Positions 27,568-36,321 of a stretch of DNA of 64,000 nt are shown piece by piece. The DNA lies in NCBI RefSeq assembly GCF_000526215.1, contig NZ_JAFQ01000004.1:4650001-4714000 (forward strand). The letters run 5' to 3'. This stretch comes from Nocardia sp. BMG51109 (GTDB taxonomy: Bacteria; Actinomycetota; Actinomycetes; Mycobacteriales; Mycobacteriaceae). The translations under genes were made by a program, and so were the position numbers. Under the pieces are notes generated by a model. That model worked only from the letters and a program-made list of their open reading frames with translations, made no database searches and was not told where the DNA came from. Position 1 is the first letter of the stretch, and every line of letters starts with the position of its first letter.

Positions 27568-28827
27568 ATGAGCGGTGCGGTGGATGCCTACGCCGAGCCG
27601 GATCGCGAGCGGATGGTGGCCGAGACCACCGCCACCGCCGGACTGAACTGGTCGCCGGCCCCCGCGCGGCGCTCCGACTTCGCCCGCGACCGCGCCCGCG
27701 TCCTGCATTCGGCGGCGCTGCGCCGGCTCGCCGACAAGACCCAGGTGATGGGCCCCCGCGACGGCGACACTCCGCGCACCCGGCTCACCCACTCGCTGGA
27801 GGTCGCCCAGATCGGCCGCAGCATCGCCGAGGGGCTGGGCTGCGACCCGGACCTGGTCGACCTGGCCGGCCTGGCGCACGACATCGGCCATCCGCCCTAC
27901 GGCCACAACGGGGAGCGCGCGCTGGACCAGTTCGCCGACGCGCACGGCGGATTCGAGGGCAACGCGCAGAACCTGCGCATACTCACCCGGCTGGAGCCGA
28001 AGGTGTTCGGCGCCGGCGGTGAGAGTTTCGGGCTCAACCTCACCCGCGCCGCGCTGGACGCCACGGTCAAATATCCCTGGGGCAGAACGGCTTCGGGCAC
28101 GAAATTCGGTGCGTACGAGGTCGACCTGCCGCGCCTGGACTGGGTGCGCCGGGGCGCCCCGGCGCGCCGCCAGTGCCTGGAATCGCAGGTGATGGACTGG
28201 TCCGACGATGTCGCCTACTCGGTGCACGACGTCGAGGACGGCGTGATCGCGGGCCGTATCGATCTGCGCGCCCTGGCCGATCCGGCCGAGCAGGCCGCGC
28301 TCGCCGAACTCGGGCAGGTCCAGCATCGCACGCTGACCCGGGACGAGCTGATCGCCGCGGGCGGGCGCCTGTCGGAGCTTCCGGTGATCGCGGCGGCGGC
28401 CGAATACGACGGCACCCTGCGCGCGTCCGTGGCGCTGAAGCGGCTGACCAGCGATCTGGTCGGCCGGTTCGCGACCGCGGCGGTGGAGGCCACCCGGGAG
28501 GCGTGGGGCGGGCGCCGGCTGACCCGCTACGCCGCCGATCTCGAGGTGCCGCGGATCGTCGCCGCCGAGGTCGCCATGCTCAAGACGGTCGCGCTGCGCT
28601 ATGTGATGTCCGATCCGGAACACCACAAGCGCCAAGCCGCCCAGCGCGAACGCCTGCTCCTGGTCGCCGAGCATCTGCTGGCGTCCGCTCCGCGCAGCCT
28701 GGATCCCCTGCTGCTGCCGTGGTGGGACGAGGCCCCCGACGACACCACCCGCATCCGCGTGATCGTCGACCAGATCGCCTCGTACACGGAGAGCCGCCTG
28801 GAGCGGGTCGCGGCAACCGTCCGCTGA
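27568..28827 (+). CDS. dgt: Deoxyguanosinetriphosphate triphosphohydrolase-like protein
   Basis: A 419-residue HD-domain dNTP triphosphohydrolase of the Dgt family, which cleaves dNTPs to deoxynucleosides and triphosphate. HD residues are seen in [15 protein letters not shown] and in [15 protein letters not shown], with a later Asp in [15 protein letters not shown]. The length fits the type 2 subfamily. It lies directly upstream of dnaG, as in M. tuberculosis (Rv2344c-Rv2343c), linking nucleotide supply with replication. Confidence 0.92.
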   Translation: MSGAVDAYAEPDRERMVAETTATAGLNWSPAPARRSDFARDRARVLHSAALRRLADKTQVMGPRDGDTPRTRLTHSLEVAQIGRSIAEGLGCDPDLVDLAGLAHDIGHPPYGHNGERALDQFADAHGGFEGNAQNLRILTRLEPKVFGAGGESFGLNLTRAALDATVKYPWGRTASGTKFGAYEVDLPRLDWVRRGAPARRQCLESQVMDWSDDVAYSVHDVEDGVIAGRIDLRALADPAEQAALAELGQVQHRTLTRDELIAAGGRLSELPVIAAAAEYDGTLRASVALKRLTSDLVGRFATAAVEATREAWGGRRLTRYAADLEVPRIVAAEVAMLKTVALRYVMSDPEHHKRQAAQRERLLLVAEHLLASAPRSLDPLLLPWWDEAPDDTTRIRVIVDQIASYTESRLERVAATVR

Positions 28828-28898
28828 GCGAGGTCCGCGGCGGGTACCGCCGCCTCCGGATCGGAGACACGCCGACGGCGGGGCTAGACTCGGTCACC

Positions 28899-30809
28899 GT
28901 GGCTGGACGACTCCCTGATCGCGATATCGCGGCAATTCGTGAACGCGTGCGCATCGAGGATGTCGTCGGGGAGTACGTCTCGCTCAAGCGGGCCGGGGCG
29001 GATTCGCTGAAGGGGCTGTGCCCGTTCCACGACGAGAAGACACCGTCGTTCCACGTGCGTCCCAACCACAGTCATTTCCACTGCTTCGGCTGCGGGGAGA
29101 GCGGCGACGTCTTCGCGTTCCTGCAGAAGATCGAGCACGTCGGATTCGTCGAGGCCGTCGAGCAGATGGCCGACCGGCTCGGCTACCGGATCAACTACGA
29201 GGGCGGCGGCACTTCCGTGCAGCGCGACCGCGGCACCCGCTCGCGCCTGGTCGCCGCCAATGCCGCCGCGCACGAGTTCTATATCGGGCAGCTGAACGAG
29301 CGCGAGGCCGCGACGGCCTGGAAGTACCTCACCGACCGCGATTTCGACCGCGACGCCGCCCGCCGGTTCGGTTGCGGTTACGCCCCGGCCGGCTGGGACT
29401 CGCTGACGAAGCACCTGCTGCGCAAGGGATTCGAGATCAAGGAGCTGGAGGCGGCCGGGCTGTCGAAGCCGGGCCGTCACGGGCCCATCGACCGCTTCCA
29501 CCGGCGGCTGCTGTGGCCGATCCGCAACCTCGGCGGCGATGTCATCGGCTTCGGCGCGCGGCGGTTGTTCGACGACGACCCGATGACCGCGAAGTACATC
29601 AACACGCCGGAGACCATTCTGTACAAGAAGTCTCAGGTGCTGTTCGGCCTGGACCTGGCCAAGCGCGAGATCGCCAAGAGCCATCAGGCCGTCGTGGTCG
29701 AGGGGTACACCGACGTGATGGCCATGCACCTGGCGGGCGTGAAGACCGCCGTGGCCTCCTGCGGCACCGCCTTCGGCGACGAGCACCTGTCGGTGCTGCG
29801 CCGGCTGCTGATGGACGACAACTTCTGGCGCGGCGAGATCATCTACACCTTCGACGGCGACGAGGCCGGGCAGGCCGCCGCGCTCAAGGCGTTCTCCGGC
29901 GATCAGAAGCTGGCCGGGCAGACCTATATCGCGGTCGCCCCCGACGGCCAGGACCCGTGCGACCTGCGTCAGCGCTCCGGCGACGGCGCCGTCCGCGATC
30001 TGGTGGCGCGCCGGGTTCCGTTGTACGAGTTCGTGATTCGCGGCCTGTTGGCCGACCACAACCTGGACACCCCGGAGGGTCAGGTGGAGGCGTTGCGGCG
30101 GGCGGTGCCGGTGGTGGCGCAGATCAAGGACAACGCGCTGCGCAAGGCGTACGCGACGAAGCTGGCCGGCTGGGTCGGCTGGGACGACATCCAGCTGGTG
30201 GTGCGCCGCGTGGGTGATGCGGCGCGGCGCGGCCCGCGTGGCTCGGGTGCGCCGGCCCGCGAATCCCAGCCCGCCGCACCGGCCTCCGAGCAGGTCCCGG
30301 CCCTGCCGGCGGCGAACGATCCCGTGCTGGTGCCGCAGCGGCAGGCGCTGGCGGCCGCGTTGCAGTATCCGGCGATGGCCGGGCCGATCTTCGATTCGCT
30401 GGAACCGGAGGCGTTCACCCACCCCGCGTATATCGCCGTGCGGGCCGCCGTCGCCGAGGCGGGCGGCACCGCGTCGGGCCTCGGCGGCGCGGAGTGGGTG
30501 GCCCGGGTCGCCGACCACACCGACGATCTGACGCTGCGCGCCCTGGTGTCCGAGCTGGCCGCCGAGCCGCTACCGGTGAAATCGGTCGACGGCATCCAGC
30601 GCTTCATCTCCGGCGTGCTGGCCCGCACCCAGGAGGCCTGGGTCGGGCGCCAGATCGCGGAGCTGAAGTCGAAGCTGCAGCGGGTCTCCTCCTCCGAGGA
30701 GCCGGACGCCTACATGGCCCTGTTCGGCGATCTGGTCGCGCTGGAGCAGTACCGGAAAAGCCTGCTGGCCCAAGCCATGGGCAACGACAGCAACTTCGCC
30801 TTCGGCTGA
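28899..30809 (+). CDS. dnaG: DNA primase DnaG
   Basis: A 636-residue replicative primase that makes RNA primers on the lagging strand. The N-terminal CHC2 zinc finger is present (CPFHDEKTPSF and HCFGCG). The TOPRIM catalytic core follows (VVEGYTDVMAMHLAG with the catalytic Glu, and TFDGDEAGQAA). The C-terminal helicase-binding domain follows a Pro/Ala-rich linker at about residues 445-480. GTG start. The length is normal for mycolata. Confidence 0.95.
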   Translation: MAGRLPDRDIAAIRERVRIEDVVGEYVSLKRAGADSLKGLCPFHDEKTPSFHVRPNHSHFHCFGCGESGDVFAFLQKIEHVGFVEAVEQMADRLGYRINYEGGGTSVQRDRGTRSRLVAANAAAHEFYIGQLNEREAATAWKYLTDRDFDRDAARRFGCGYAPAGWDSLTKHLLRKGFEIKELEAAGLSKPGRHGPIDRFHRRLLWPIRNLGGDVIGFGARRLFDDDPMTAKYINTPETILYKKSQVLFGLDLAKREIAKSHQAVVVEGYTDVMAMHLAGVKTAVASCGTAFGDEHLSVLRRLLMDDNFWRGEIIYTFDGDEAGQAAALKAFSGDQKLAGQTYIAVAPDGQDPCDLRQRSGDGAVRDLVARRVPLYEFVIRGLLADHNLDTPEGQVEALRRAVPVVAQIKDNALRKAYATKLAGWVGWDDIQLVVRRVGDAARRGPRGSGAPARESQPAAPASEQVPALPAANDPVLVPQRQALAAALQYPAMAGPIFDSLEPEAFTHPAYIAVRAAVAEAGGTASGLGGAEWVARVADHTDDLTLRALVSELAAEPLPVKSVDGIQRFISGVLARTQEAWVGRQIAELKSKLQRVSSSEEPDAYMALFGDLVALEQYRKSLLAQAMGNDSNFAFG

Positions 30810-30840
30810 CCCTGCCATCGAACAAGTCCGCGGCGACTGT

Positions 30841-30874
30841 GTAACCCAGGCGGCGACGTAACCCAGGCGGCGAC
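30841..30874 (+). repeat. Perfect 17-bp tandem repeat after dnaG
   Basis: GTAACCCAGGCGGCGAC occurs twice in exact tandem at 30841-30857 and 30858-30874, 31 bases after the dnaG stop. It contains no clear hairpin. It is one of several short tandem duplications in intergenic DNA of this window. Confidence 0.8.
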
Positions 30875-30921
30875 GCGCGGTGTGAGATCGCTACCTCAGC
30901 GCACGTTCGGGAAGGCTTTGG

Positions 30922-31167
30922 TCAGCGGCGCAGCTGGTCGTGCGGGATCAGGACGGTGGTGCGCTCGTCCAGCGGGGCCATCGGCTCCAGCTTCGGCTGG
31001 GTGCTCAGCTTGTCGGACAGCTTCTGGCGGCCGACCGAGACGAGCTTGCGGGTGACCGGGCTGGCGGTGATGGCGCGGGTGGTCTTGCTGATCTGCTCGT
31101 AGCGGGCTCGCCCGGCCTTCGTCCCGAGTACGTATCCGGCTGCGAGGCCGATGATCAACCGCAGCAT
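30922..31167 (-). CDS. Small YtxH-like conserved protein (Rv2342-like)
   Basis: An 81-residue protein that starts MLRLIIGLAAGYVLGTKAGRARYEQI, a short hydrophobic anchor with a GYVLGTKAGR motif as in YtxH-like proteins, then a charged helix. It is convergent with dnaG, and mycobacteria have an equivalent small gene in that place. Probably membrane-associated. No known function. Confidence 0.75.
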   Translation of the reverse strand: MLRLIIGLAAGYVLGTKAGRARYEQISKTTRAITASPVTRKLVSVGRQKLSDKLSTQPKLEPMAPLDERTTVLIPHDQLRR

Positions 31168-31354
31168 TCGTTGGGCTCCTCCCAGTCACTGTCCGCGCCG
31201 TACATCCTGCCCGACGCCCGGTTGCGCTGTCGATCCGGCCGTCGCGTCCGCACAAACCATGCCAGAAGGGACCGACAAGTCGCAGCGCCGCGGCGGTTAC
31301 GATAGCCGCGGCTGGGTATCGATGCGGTCCGGGCGGCGGAAGCGAGGAGCGGCG

Positions 31355-32122
31355 GTGCTGGGTGACGAGCTGGTGACCAGTGCTTATGCGGAGAATGCGG
31401 AATTCTGGATCGGGATCGTCCGCGATCGGCTCGATCCGTTCCAGACCGAACTCACCGACCCGGCGCTGCTGGCTCTGCTCGGCGACTGCCGGGGGCTACG
31501 GATCCTCGACGCCGGCTGCGGGGAGGGCTATCTGGCGCGCGAACTGGTCCGCCGCGGCGCTGCGCACGTGGACGGCGTCGACACCTGTGCGGAGTTCGTC
31601 GACGCCGCCCGGACGCATCCCGACCACCGGCCCGCGGCGGCGACCTACCACCACGCCGACGTCGCGGCCTTGCCGCTGGCCGACGACAGCATCGATGTCG
31701 TCGTCGCGAACCGCCTGCCGAACGGTATTGCCGGGCCGGAGCGGCGATTCCGGGAGTTCGCGCGGGTGCTGCGGCCGTCGGGCCGGATGCTGCTGCTCGG
31801 CATGCATCCGTGCTTCTACGTCACCCGGGCCGAACGCGCCTCCGGGGGAACGGGATTCACCCTCGACGCGTATTTCGGCGGGCGCACCGTGGAGCAGCGG
31901 TTCGCCGTGGCGGGCCGGGAGTCGCCGGCGGCCTCGGTGCAGACGTTCCACTCGCTGGAGGCGTACACCGGCATGATCGGCGCGGCCGGGTTCGCGATAA
32001 CCCGAGTGTGTGAACCACATCCGACCGAGGCGCAGCGCCGGGAGAACCCGTGGTGGGACGAGAACTTCGTGCGGCCGCTGTTCCTGCTGCTGGAATGCGT
32101 GCCGTATCGGCGGGCCGGATGA
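31355..32122 (+). CDS. SAM-dependent methyltransferase (class I)
   Basis: A 255-residue methyltransferase. The SAM-binding motif is LRILDAGCGEGYLARELVRRGA, followed by the acidic residue after strand 2 (VDGVDTCAEFVDAAR) and ADVAALPLADDSIDVVVAN. The GTG start follows GCGAGGAGCGGC. An ATG at 31322 is also possible. The stop overlaps the next gene (ATGA). Substrate unknown. Confidence 0.8.
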   Translation: MLGDELVTSAYAENAEFWIGIVRDRLDPFQTELTDPALLALLGDCRGLRILDAGCGEGYLARELVRRGAAHVDGVDTCAEFVDAARTHPDHRPAAATYHHADVAALPLADDSIDVVVANRLPNGIAGPERRFREFARVLRPSGRMLLLGMHPCFYVTRAERASGGTGFTLDAYFGGRTVEQRFAVAGRESPAASVQTFHSLEAYTGMIGAAGFAITRVCEPHPTEAQRRENPWWDENFVRPLFLLLECVPYRRAG

Positions 32123-32814
32123 GAAGGGTCGCCCTGTGGTCTGCGGTGGGTGCGGCGCTCGCGGTGGCCGGGGTCGTCGGGGCCGTCGTTCTGGTGCCCC
32201 GGATCGCCGGTGACGGGCCGCCGTTCGATCCGGAAACCGTTCCGGGCACTCAGGTCGTCTGGGTGACCGCCCCGCCGGGTGCCGATCACGGAACGCTGGA
32301 ACTGTGGCAGCGCGACGCCTCCCGGCGCTGGGCGCGCACCCTGACATCCCCGGCATGGCTTGGCGCGCAAGGAATCTCGGATCGGGCCAGGGAGGGGTCG
32401 GACTACACTCCGCAGGGCACCTTCACGATCACCGAGGGCTTCGGCAGGCTCCCCGGCCCGGATGCGACATTGCCCTATCTGTGGGTCGATCCGTCCGATA
32501 CCTGGTGGTGGGTATCGGATCCGGCGAGCCCGCAGTACAACCGGAAGGTCCGTTGCGCCGAGGCCGACTGCCCGTTCGACACCGCGCGCGGTGAGAATCT
32601 CGGCCGGACGGTCCCGGAATACGACCGGGCTCTGGTCATCGACTACAACCGCGAACCCGTTGCGGCAGGGGCGGGTTCGGCATTCTTCCTGCACGTCGAC
32701 ACGGGCGGGCCCACGGCGGGCTGCGTCGCGGTCGCCCCGGACGTCGTCCGTACCCTCCTGTCCACGCTGCAACCATCGCGGCAACCCGTGATCGGCATGT
32801 ACACCGCCCGATGA
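32119..32814 (+). CDS. L,D-transpeptidase-like (YkuD-fold) exported protein
   Basis: A 231-residue protein with an N-terminal membrane anchor or signal (VALWSAVGAALAVAGVVGAVVLV), then a catalytic region ending in the His-x-x-(T)GG-x-x-x-GC motif: His192 and Cys202 in FLHVDTGGPTAGCVAV. This resembles the YkuD L,D-transpeptidase active site, which forms peptidoglycan cross-links via an acyl-Cys. Such distant relatives are often annotated only as 'L,D-transpeptidase family'. Its ATG overlaps the methyltransferase stop. Confidence 0.72.
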   Translation: MRRVALWSAVGAALAVAGVVGAVVLVPRIAGDGPPFDPETVPGTQVVWVTAPPGADHGTLELWQRDASRRWARTLTSPAWLGAQGISDRAREGSDYTPQGTFTITEGFGRLPGPDATLPYLWVDPSDTWWWVSDPASPQYNRKVRCAEADCPFDTARGENLGRTVPEYDRALVIDYNREPVAAGAGSAFFLHVDTGGPTAGCVAVAPDVVRTLLSTLQPSRQPVIGMYTAR

Positions 32815-32835
32815 GACAACACCGCCTGAGAAGCC

Positions 32836-33873
32836 TCAGGCGATGGCCGGGAGGCGGACGACCTGACCGGCGTAGGCGAGACCGGCGCCGAAGCCGAGGA
32901 GCAGGGCGGTATCGCCGGGTCGTGCCGCGCCGGAACGGATCAGCTGTTCCATCGCCATCGGGATGGAAGCGGCGCTGGTATTGCCGGTGTCGGCGATATC
33001 GCGGGCGATGGTGACCGTCTCGGGGAGACCGAGCGCCTTGGCCAGGGCATCGGTGATGCGGCTGTTGGCCTGATGCGGCACGAAGGCATCGAGGTCCGCC
33101 GCCTCCACGCCGGCGCGCGCCAGCGCGTCGCGGCAGGCCTTCTCCAGAAAGGTGACCGCCCACCGGAATACGGCCTGGCCGTTCATCCGGATGTACGGGC
33201 GCACCGAACTTCCGCCGGTGGCCTCGGCGGTGGCCACCTCCTCGAAATACTGCTGAAAGTCCTTGTCCTGCTTGATCGCCGCGGTTTGGTTGCCGTCCGA
33301 GCCCCAGGCGACCGGGCCGATCCCCTCCGAATCGGAGGGACCCACGACGGCCGCGCCGGCGCCGTCGGCGAAGATGAACGCGCAGCTGCGATCGTCGGGA
33401 TCCAGCAGATCCGACAGCCGCTCCACGCCGATCACCAGCACGTGCCCGGCGTGGCCGGAGCGCACCAGATCGGCCGCGTTGGCCAGCGCGTAGCAGAACC
33501 CGGCACAGCCGGCGGAGACGTCGAAGGCGGCGGTGTCGTACATGCCGAGTTCGCTGGCCACCACCGCGGCCGCCGACGGCCCCAGCACCATCTGTGAGGA
33601 GGTGGCCAGCACCACGGCGCCGATCCGGTCCGCGGTGAGGCCGGCGGCGGCCAGTGCGGCGCGGGCGGCCTCGGTACTCATCGCGACGATGGTCTCGTCC
33701 GGTTCGGCCCAGCGCCGTGCGGCAATGCCGGATCTGGTGCGGATCCACTCGTCCGACGAGTCGATCCGGTCCACTATCTCGGCGTTCGGGACGATCCGGC
33801 GCGGGCGATACACCCCCAGACCGAGCAGCGCGGTGTGCGTGACGGGGGCGGCGGTGGCGATATGGGCGGGCAC
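32836..33873 (-). CDS. 3-oxoacyl-[acyl-carrier-protein] synthase III (KAS III)
   Basis: A 345-residue KAS III-type condensing enzyme with a complete Cys-His-Asn triad: Cys123 (SAGCAGF), His267 (VPHQANSRI) and Asn298 (DTGNTSAASIP). It would condense an acyl-CoA starter with malonyl-ACP. It stands apart from the main fatty acid synthesis genes and next to its own TetR regulator, with two matching operators in between. So it may be a specialised starter unit enzyme rather than the housekeeping FabH. Confidence 0.9.
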   Translation of the reverse strand: MPAHIATAAPVTHTALLGLGVYRPRRIVPNAEIVDRIDSSDEWIRTRSGIAARRWAEPDETIVAMSTEAARAALAAAGLTADRIGAVVLATSSQMVLGPSAAAVVASELGMYDTAAFDVSAGCAGFCYALANAADLVRSGHAGHVLVIGVERLSDLLDPDDRSCAFIFADGAGAAVVGPSDSEGIGPVAWGSDGNQTAAIKQDKDFQQYFEEVATAEATGGSSVRPYIRMNGQAVFRWAVTFLEKACRDALARAGVEAADLDAFVPHQANSRITDALAKALGLPETVTIARDIADTGNTSAASIPMAMEQLIRSGAARPGDTALLLGFGAGLAYAGQVVRLPAIA

Positions 33874-33885
33874 GGCATCCTTCCT

Positions 33886-33940
33886 GTGTGAACCAATTGG
33901 TTCACACGTGCCCAAGGTTTAACATGAACCGAACGGTTCA
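33886..33940. promoter_or_regulatory. Twin TetR operators between KAS III and TetR genes
   Basis: Two sites share TGAACC-N4-GGTTCA: 33889-33904 (spacer AATT) and 33925-33940 (spacer GAAC). The first extends to a perfect 22-bp palindrome at 33886-33907. They are 36 bases apart centre to centre in the divergent 89-bp region, so both genes should be controlled by the adjacent TetR. Confidence 0.85.
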
Positions 33941-33962
33941 CACAAGGTTTGGAGGATTTGCC

Positions 33963-34544
33963 GTGACGGCCGGACCACGCGCCCGACTGATCGCCGGCAC
34001 CATCGCGACGGTGCAGGAACACGGTGTGCACGCGGCCGGACTACGTGAGCTGCTCGAGCGCAGCAGTGCCTCGCGCAACTCGCTGTACCAGCATTTCCCT
34101 TCGGGGAAGGGCGAATTGGTGGAGACCGCGGCGCGAATCGTCTCGCGAGTGGTGTACTCGCACGTATCCACGATGGCCGACGGCCTGGCGGGCGCGTCGT
34201 CGCTGGAGCGGTGGCTGGACGAGCTGCTGGCCTTCTGGCGCGACCCGCTGGATTCCAGCGACTACCGCGAGGGCTCGTTCATGATGGCCGCCGCCCTCGA
34301 CGCGCTGAATCCCGAGGTGCAGTCGGCCGCCGGTCAGGCGTTCACCGAATGGACCGCCCGGCTCGCCGACGGGCTGGTCGCGGCCGGCCTCGACAAGGAG
34401 TCATCGAATTCCGTGGCGAGCTTGCTGTTGTCGGTGATCGAGGGCGCCATCGTGCAGAGCCGCGCCCTCGGGTCGACGGACCCCTTCGACAATGCCCGCG
34501 CCCAGCTGGCCGTGCTCCTGCACCACTATCTGGATGCCGGGTAG
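33963..34544 (+). CDS. TetR/AcrR family repressor (LmrA/YxaF-like)
   Basis: A 193-residue regulator with HTH RARLIAGTIATVQEHGVHAAGLRELLERSSASRNSLYQHFPSGK. The C-terminal domain (WLDELLAFWRDPLDSSDYREGSFMMAAALD) is like the LmrA/YxaF group. The GTG at 33963 is used because in-frame upstream codons run through the operator. It is divergent from the KAS III gene. The two conserved palindromes make it the likely repressor of both. Confidence 0.87.
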   Translation: MTAGPRARLIAGTIATVQEHGVHAAGLRELLERSSASRNSLYQHFPSGKGELVETAARIVSRVVYSHVSTMADGLAGASSLERWLDELLAFWRDPLDSSDYREGSFMMAAALDALNPEVQSAAGQAFTEWTARLADGLVAAGLDKESSNSVASLLLSVIEGAIVQSRALGSTDPFDNARAQLAVLLHHYLDAG

Positions 34545-34555
34545 TCCGGGTGCGG

Positions 34556-36208
34556 TCAGTTCCGGCCGGAGGTGATGTAGTAGTACAGCGGGTCGACCAT
34601 ATCCAGCAGCTGTTGAATCTCGCTGTCGGTGAACCGATTCCGACGGCTCATGGTGATCAGCAGGAGATCGTTGATCGCCCGGACGATGTTGTCGAATTCG
34701 CCGTCGCCCACCGGCTCCGGATCGTCGGCGTGCGGGCCGCCCGCGCACTCGAGCTCCGCGGCGGCCCGCCCGGCCCACTCCCGGAGCAGCCCGGCCGACC
34801 CCCGCGGGCTGGTCACCCTGGCGGCGTGCTCGTAGAACCGGATCGCGGCCCGCAGCAGCCCGGCCGGCCGCGGATGGACGAGCGCGTTATCGGCCGGGCA
34901 CCCCGGCGGGTCGCTGCGCCGATCCTCCGGAACGGCCAGTGCGTGCGCCTTGGCGGTGAGGTACCGCGCGACGAGAATGTCACGGACGGTACCGAATTCG
35001 GCTGTCCGGAGCAGGTCGACGGAGGCCTGTTCGTAATCCTCGATGACGGCCGTCACCGCATCCGGATCGCCGGTCGGGCCGAGGAGATCGAGGCGCCGGA
35101 TCAGATCGGCGAGACGCAGGAGCGCCCGGACGTTGCCCTCGTGGCGGCGCCGCCCGCCGTTGCTGGCGGGGAAGCACGCCAGCAGCGCCCGGACCGGCTC
35201 GGCCACGCCGTCGCCGAATACGGTCGCGAACAGTTCCGCGTGCTCGGGGTCGGCGGCGTAGGCCATTTCCATGCGGCACAGCCCGACGATGACGTCGGCG
35301 AGTTCGTCGGCACGCAGGCCGTCCTGCGGTTCCCTGTGCTGCGCCGAGCCGGGCCCGCACATCGCGATCAGCGTGGTGGCGATCGTCCGCATCGCGAGCA
35401 TTTCGCGTTCCGGGTCCTCTTCCACGAGCGCGCGGGCGTGCTCGATGTGGAACCGCGCGAGCTCGCGATGCAGATCCCAGCCGAGGACCTCGGCGAACCG
35501 CTGCTCGGATTCCTTGATCGACCGGATCCGGCTCAGCGCCGTGGGTTCGTAGTCGAGCCTGCGTGACAACATCGCCTCGGCCGCGGCGGCCGCACGGGCG
35601 CACCGGATGCCCATCATGCAGTCCAGCCGCGATGCGCGGTCGACCAGGCGGAGACCGCGCATCGCCCAGTCGCGGGCGGTGACGACCCGGTCGCGGTCGC
35701 CGCGGCGGCGCTGTTGCAGATGACGTTCGGCCAGCTCGGCGGACCAGTACAGCATGTCGGACCGGTCGTCGCGGACCGACGCCTTGTCGAACTGGTCCGC
35801 CAGCTGCGCGATCTCGTAGTGCCGGCTGGAGAACCGGGCCTCCAGGCGCTCGGTGTCGACCGAGTCGGGCCGCGGCCGGGGATCGCCCCGGCCCGCGGCC
35901 AGCGCGACGATCCGGTCCGGGACCGGCCGGTTCTCGGCGGTCATCTTGTCGACGACGGCGGCCGCGAGCGCCGAGATCGTCTTGAAGTGCTTCCACATGG
36001 TCGCCTTCGGGATCGGTCCCTCCGTCCCGTCGCGCCGCATGTAGCCGCGCGCCGCCGCGCAGACGTCGGCGGTGGTCAGGTGCGCGATCGACTCGTCCGG
36101 GTGCGCGGTCATCACCTGCTCCGCCGCCGTGACGATCATCGCCCTGGTGCGTTCCTCCAGCGCCCGCCCCGCCCGCCGCTGATAGGTCGATTCCGGGTCG
36201 CGGTGCAT
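34556..36208 (-). CDS. TetR-like regulator with a long helical effector domain
   Basis: About 550 residues. The first 75 hold a TetR-type HTH (RTRAMIVTAAEQVMTAH, then TTADVCAAA, then KATMWKHFKTISALAAAVV), but with an insertion of about twelve residues (RGYMRRDGTEGP) between the two HTH helices. The following 450 residues are almost all helical, with no family that I recognise, and several times longer than a TetR ligand domain. It is divergent from accD, with a perfect 8-4-8 palindrome between. Start choices are ATG 36208 or GTG 36223. Confidence 0.65.
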   Translation of the reverse strand: MHRDPESTYQRRAGRALEERTRAMIVTAAEQVMTAHPDESIAHLTTADVCAAARGYMRRDGTEGPIPKATMWKHFKTISALAAAVVDKMTAENRPVPDRIVALAAGRGDPRPRPDSVDTERLEARFSSRHYEIAQLADQFDKASVRDDRSDMLYWSAELAERHLQQRRRGDRDRVVTARDWAMRGLRLVDRASRLDCMMGIRCARAAAAAEAMLSRRLDYEPTALSRIRSIKESEQRFAEVLGWDLHRELARFHIEHARALVEEDPEREMLAMRTIATTLIAMCGPGSAQHREPQDGLRADELADVIVGLCRMEMAYAADPEHAELFATVFGDGVAEPVRALLACFPASNGGRRRHEGNVRALLRLADLIRRLDLLGPTGDPDAVTAVIEDYEQASVDLLRTAEFGTVRDILVARYLTAKAHALAVPEDRRSDPPGCPADNALVHPRPAGLLRAAIRFYEHAARVTSPRGSAGLLREWAGRAAAELECAGGPHADDPEPVGDGEFDNIVRAINDLLLITMSRRNRFTDSEIQQLLDMVDPLYYYITSGRN

Positions 36209-36240
36209 TGCTGTGGACGACACGGCCGAGAGTCTATTGC

Positions 36241-36260
36241 AGTGCACATAGTTGTGCACT
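36241..36260. promoter_or_regulatory. Perfect 8-4-8 inverted repeat upstream of accD
   Basis: AGTGCACA-TAGT-TGTGCACT lies in the 113-bp divergent region between the long regulator at 34556 and accD. Both arms are exact. This is a strong candidate operator for that regulator, and would cover the start region of one or both genes' transcripts. Confidence 0.75.
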
Positions 36261-36321
36261 CGTCTATTCGAGCTAGGGTCTCCAGGACGGCGAATCTGGG
36301 GCTAACAAGGAAGGCGCATCT

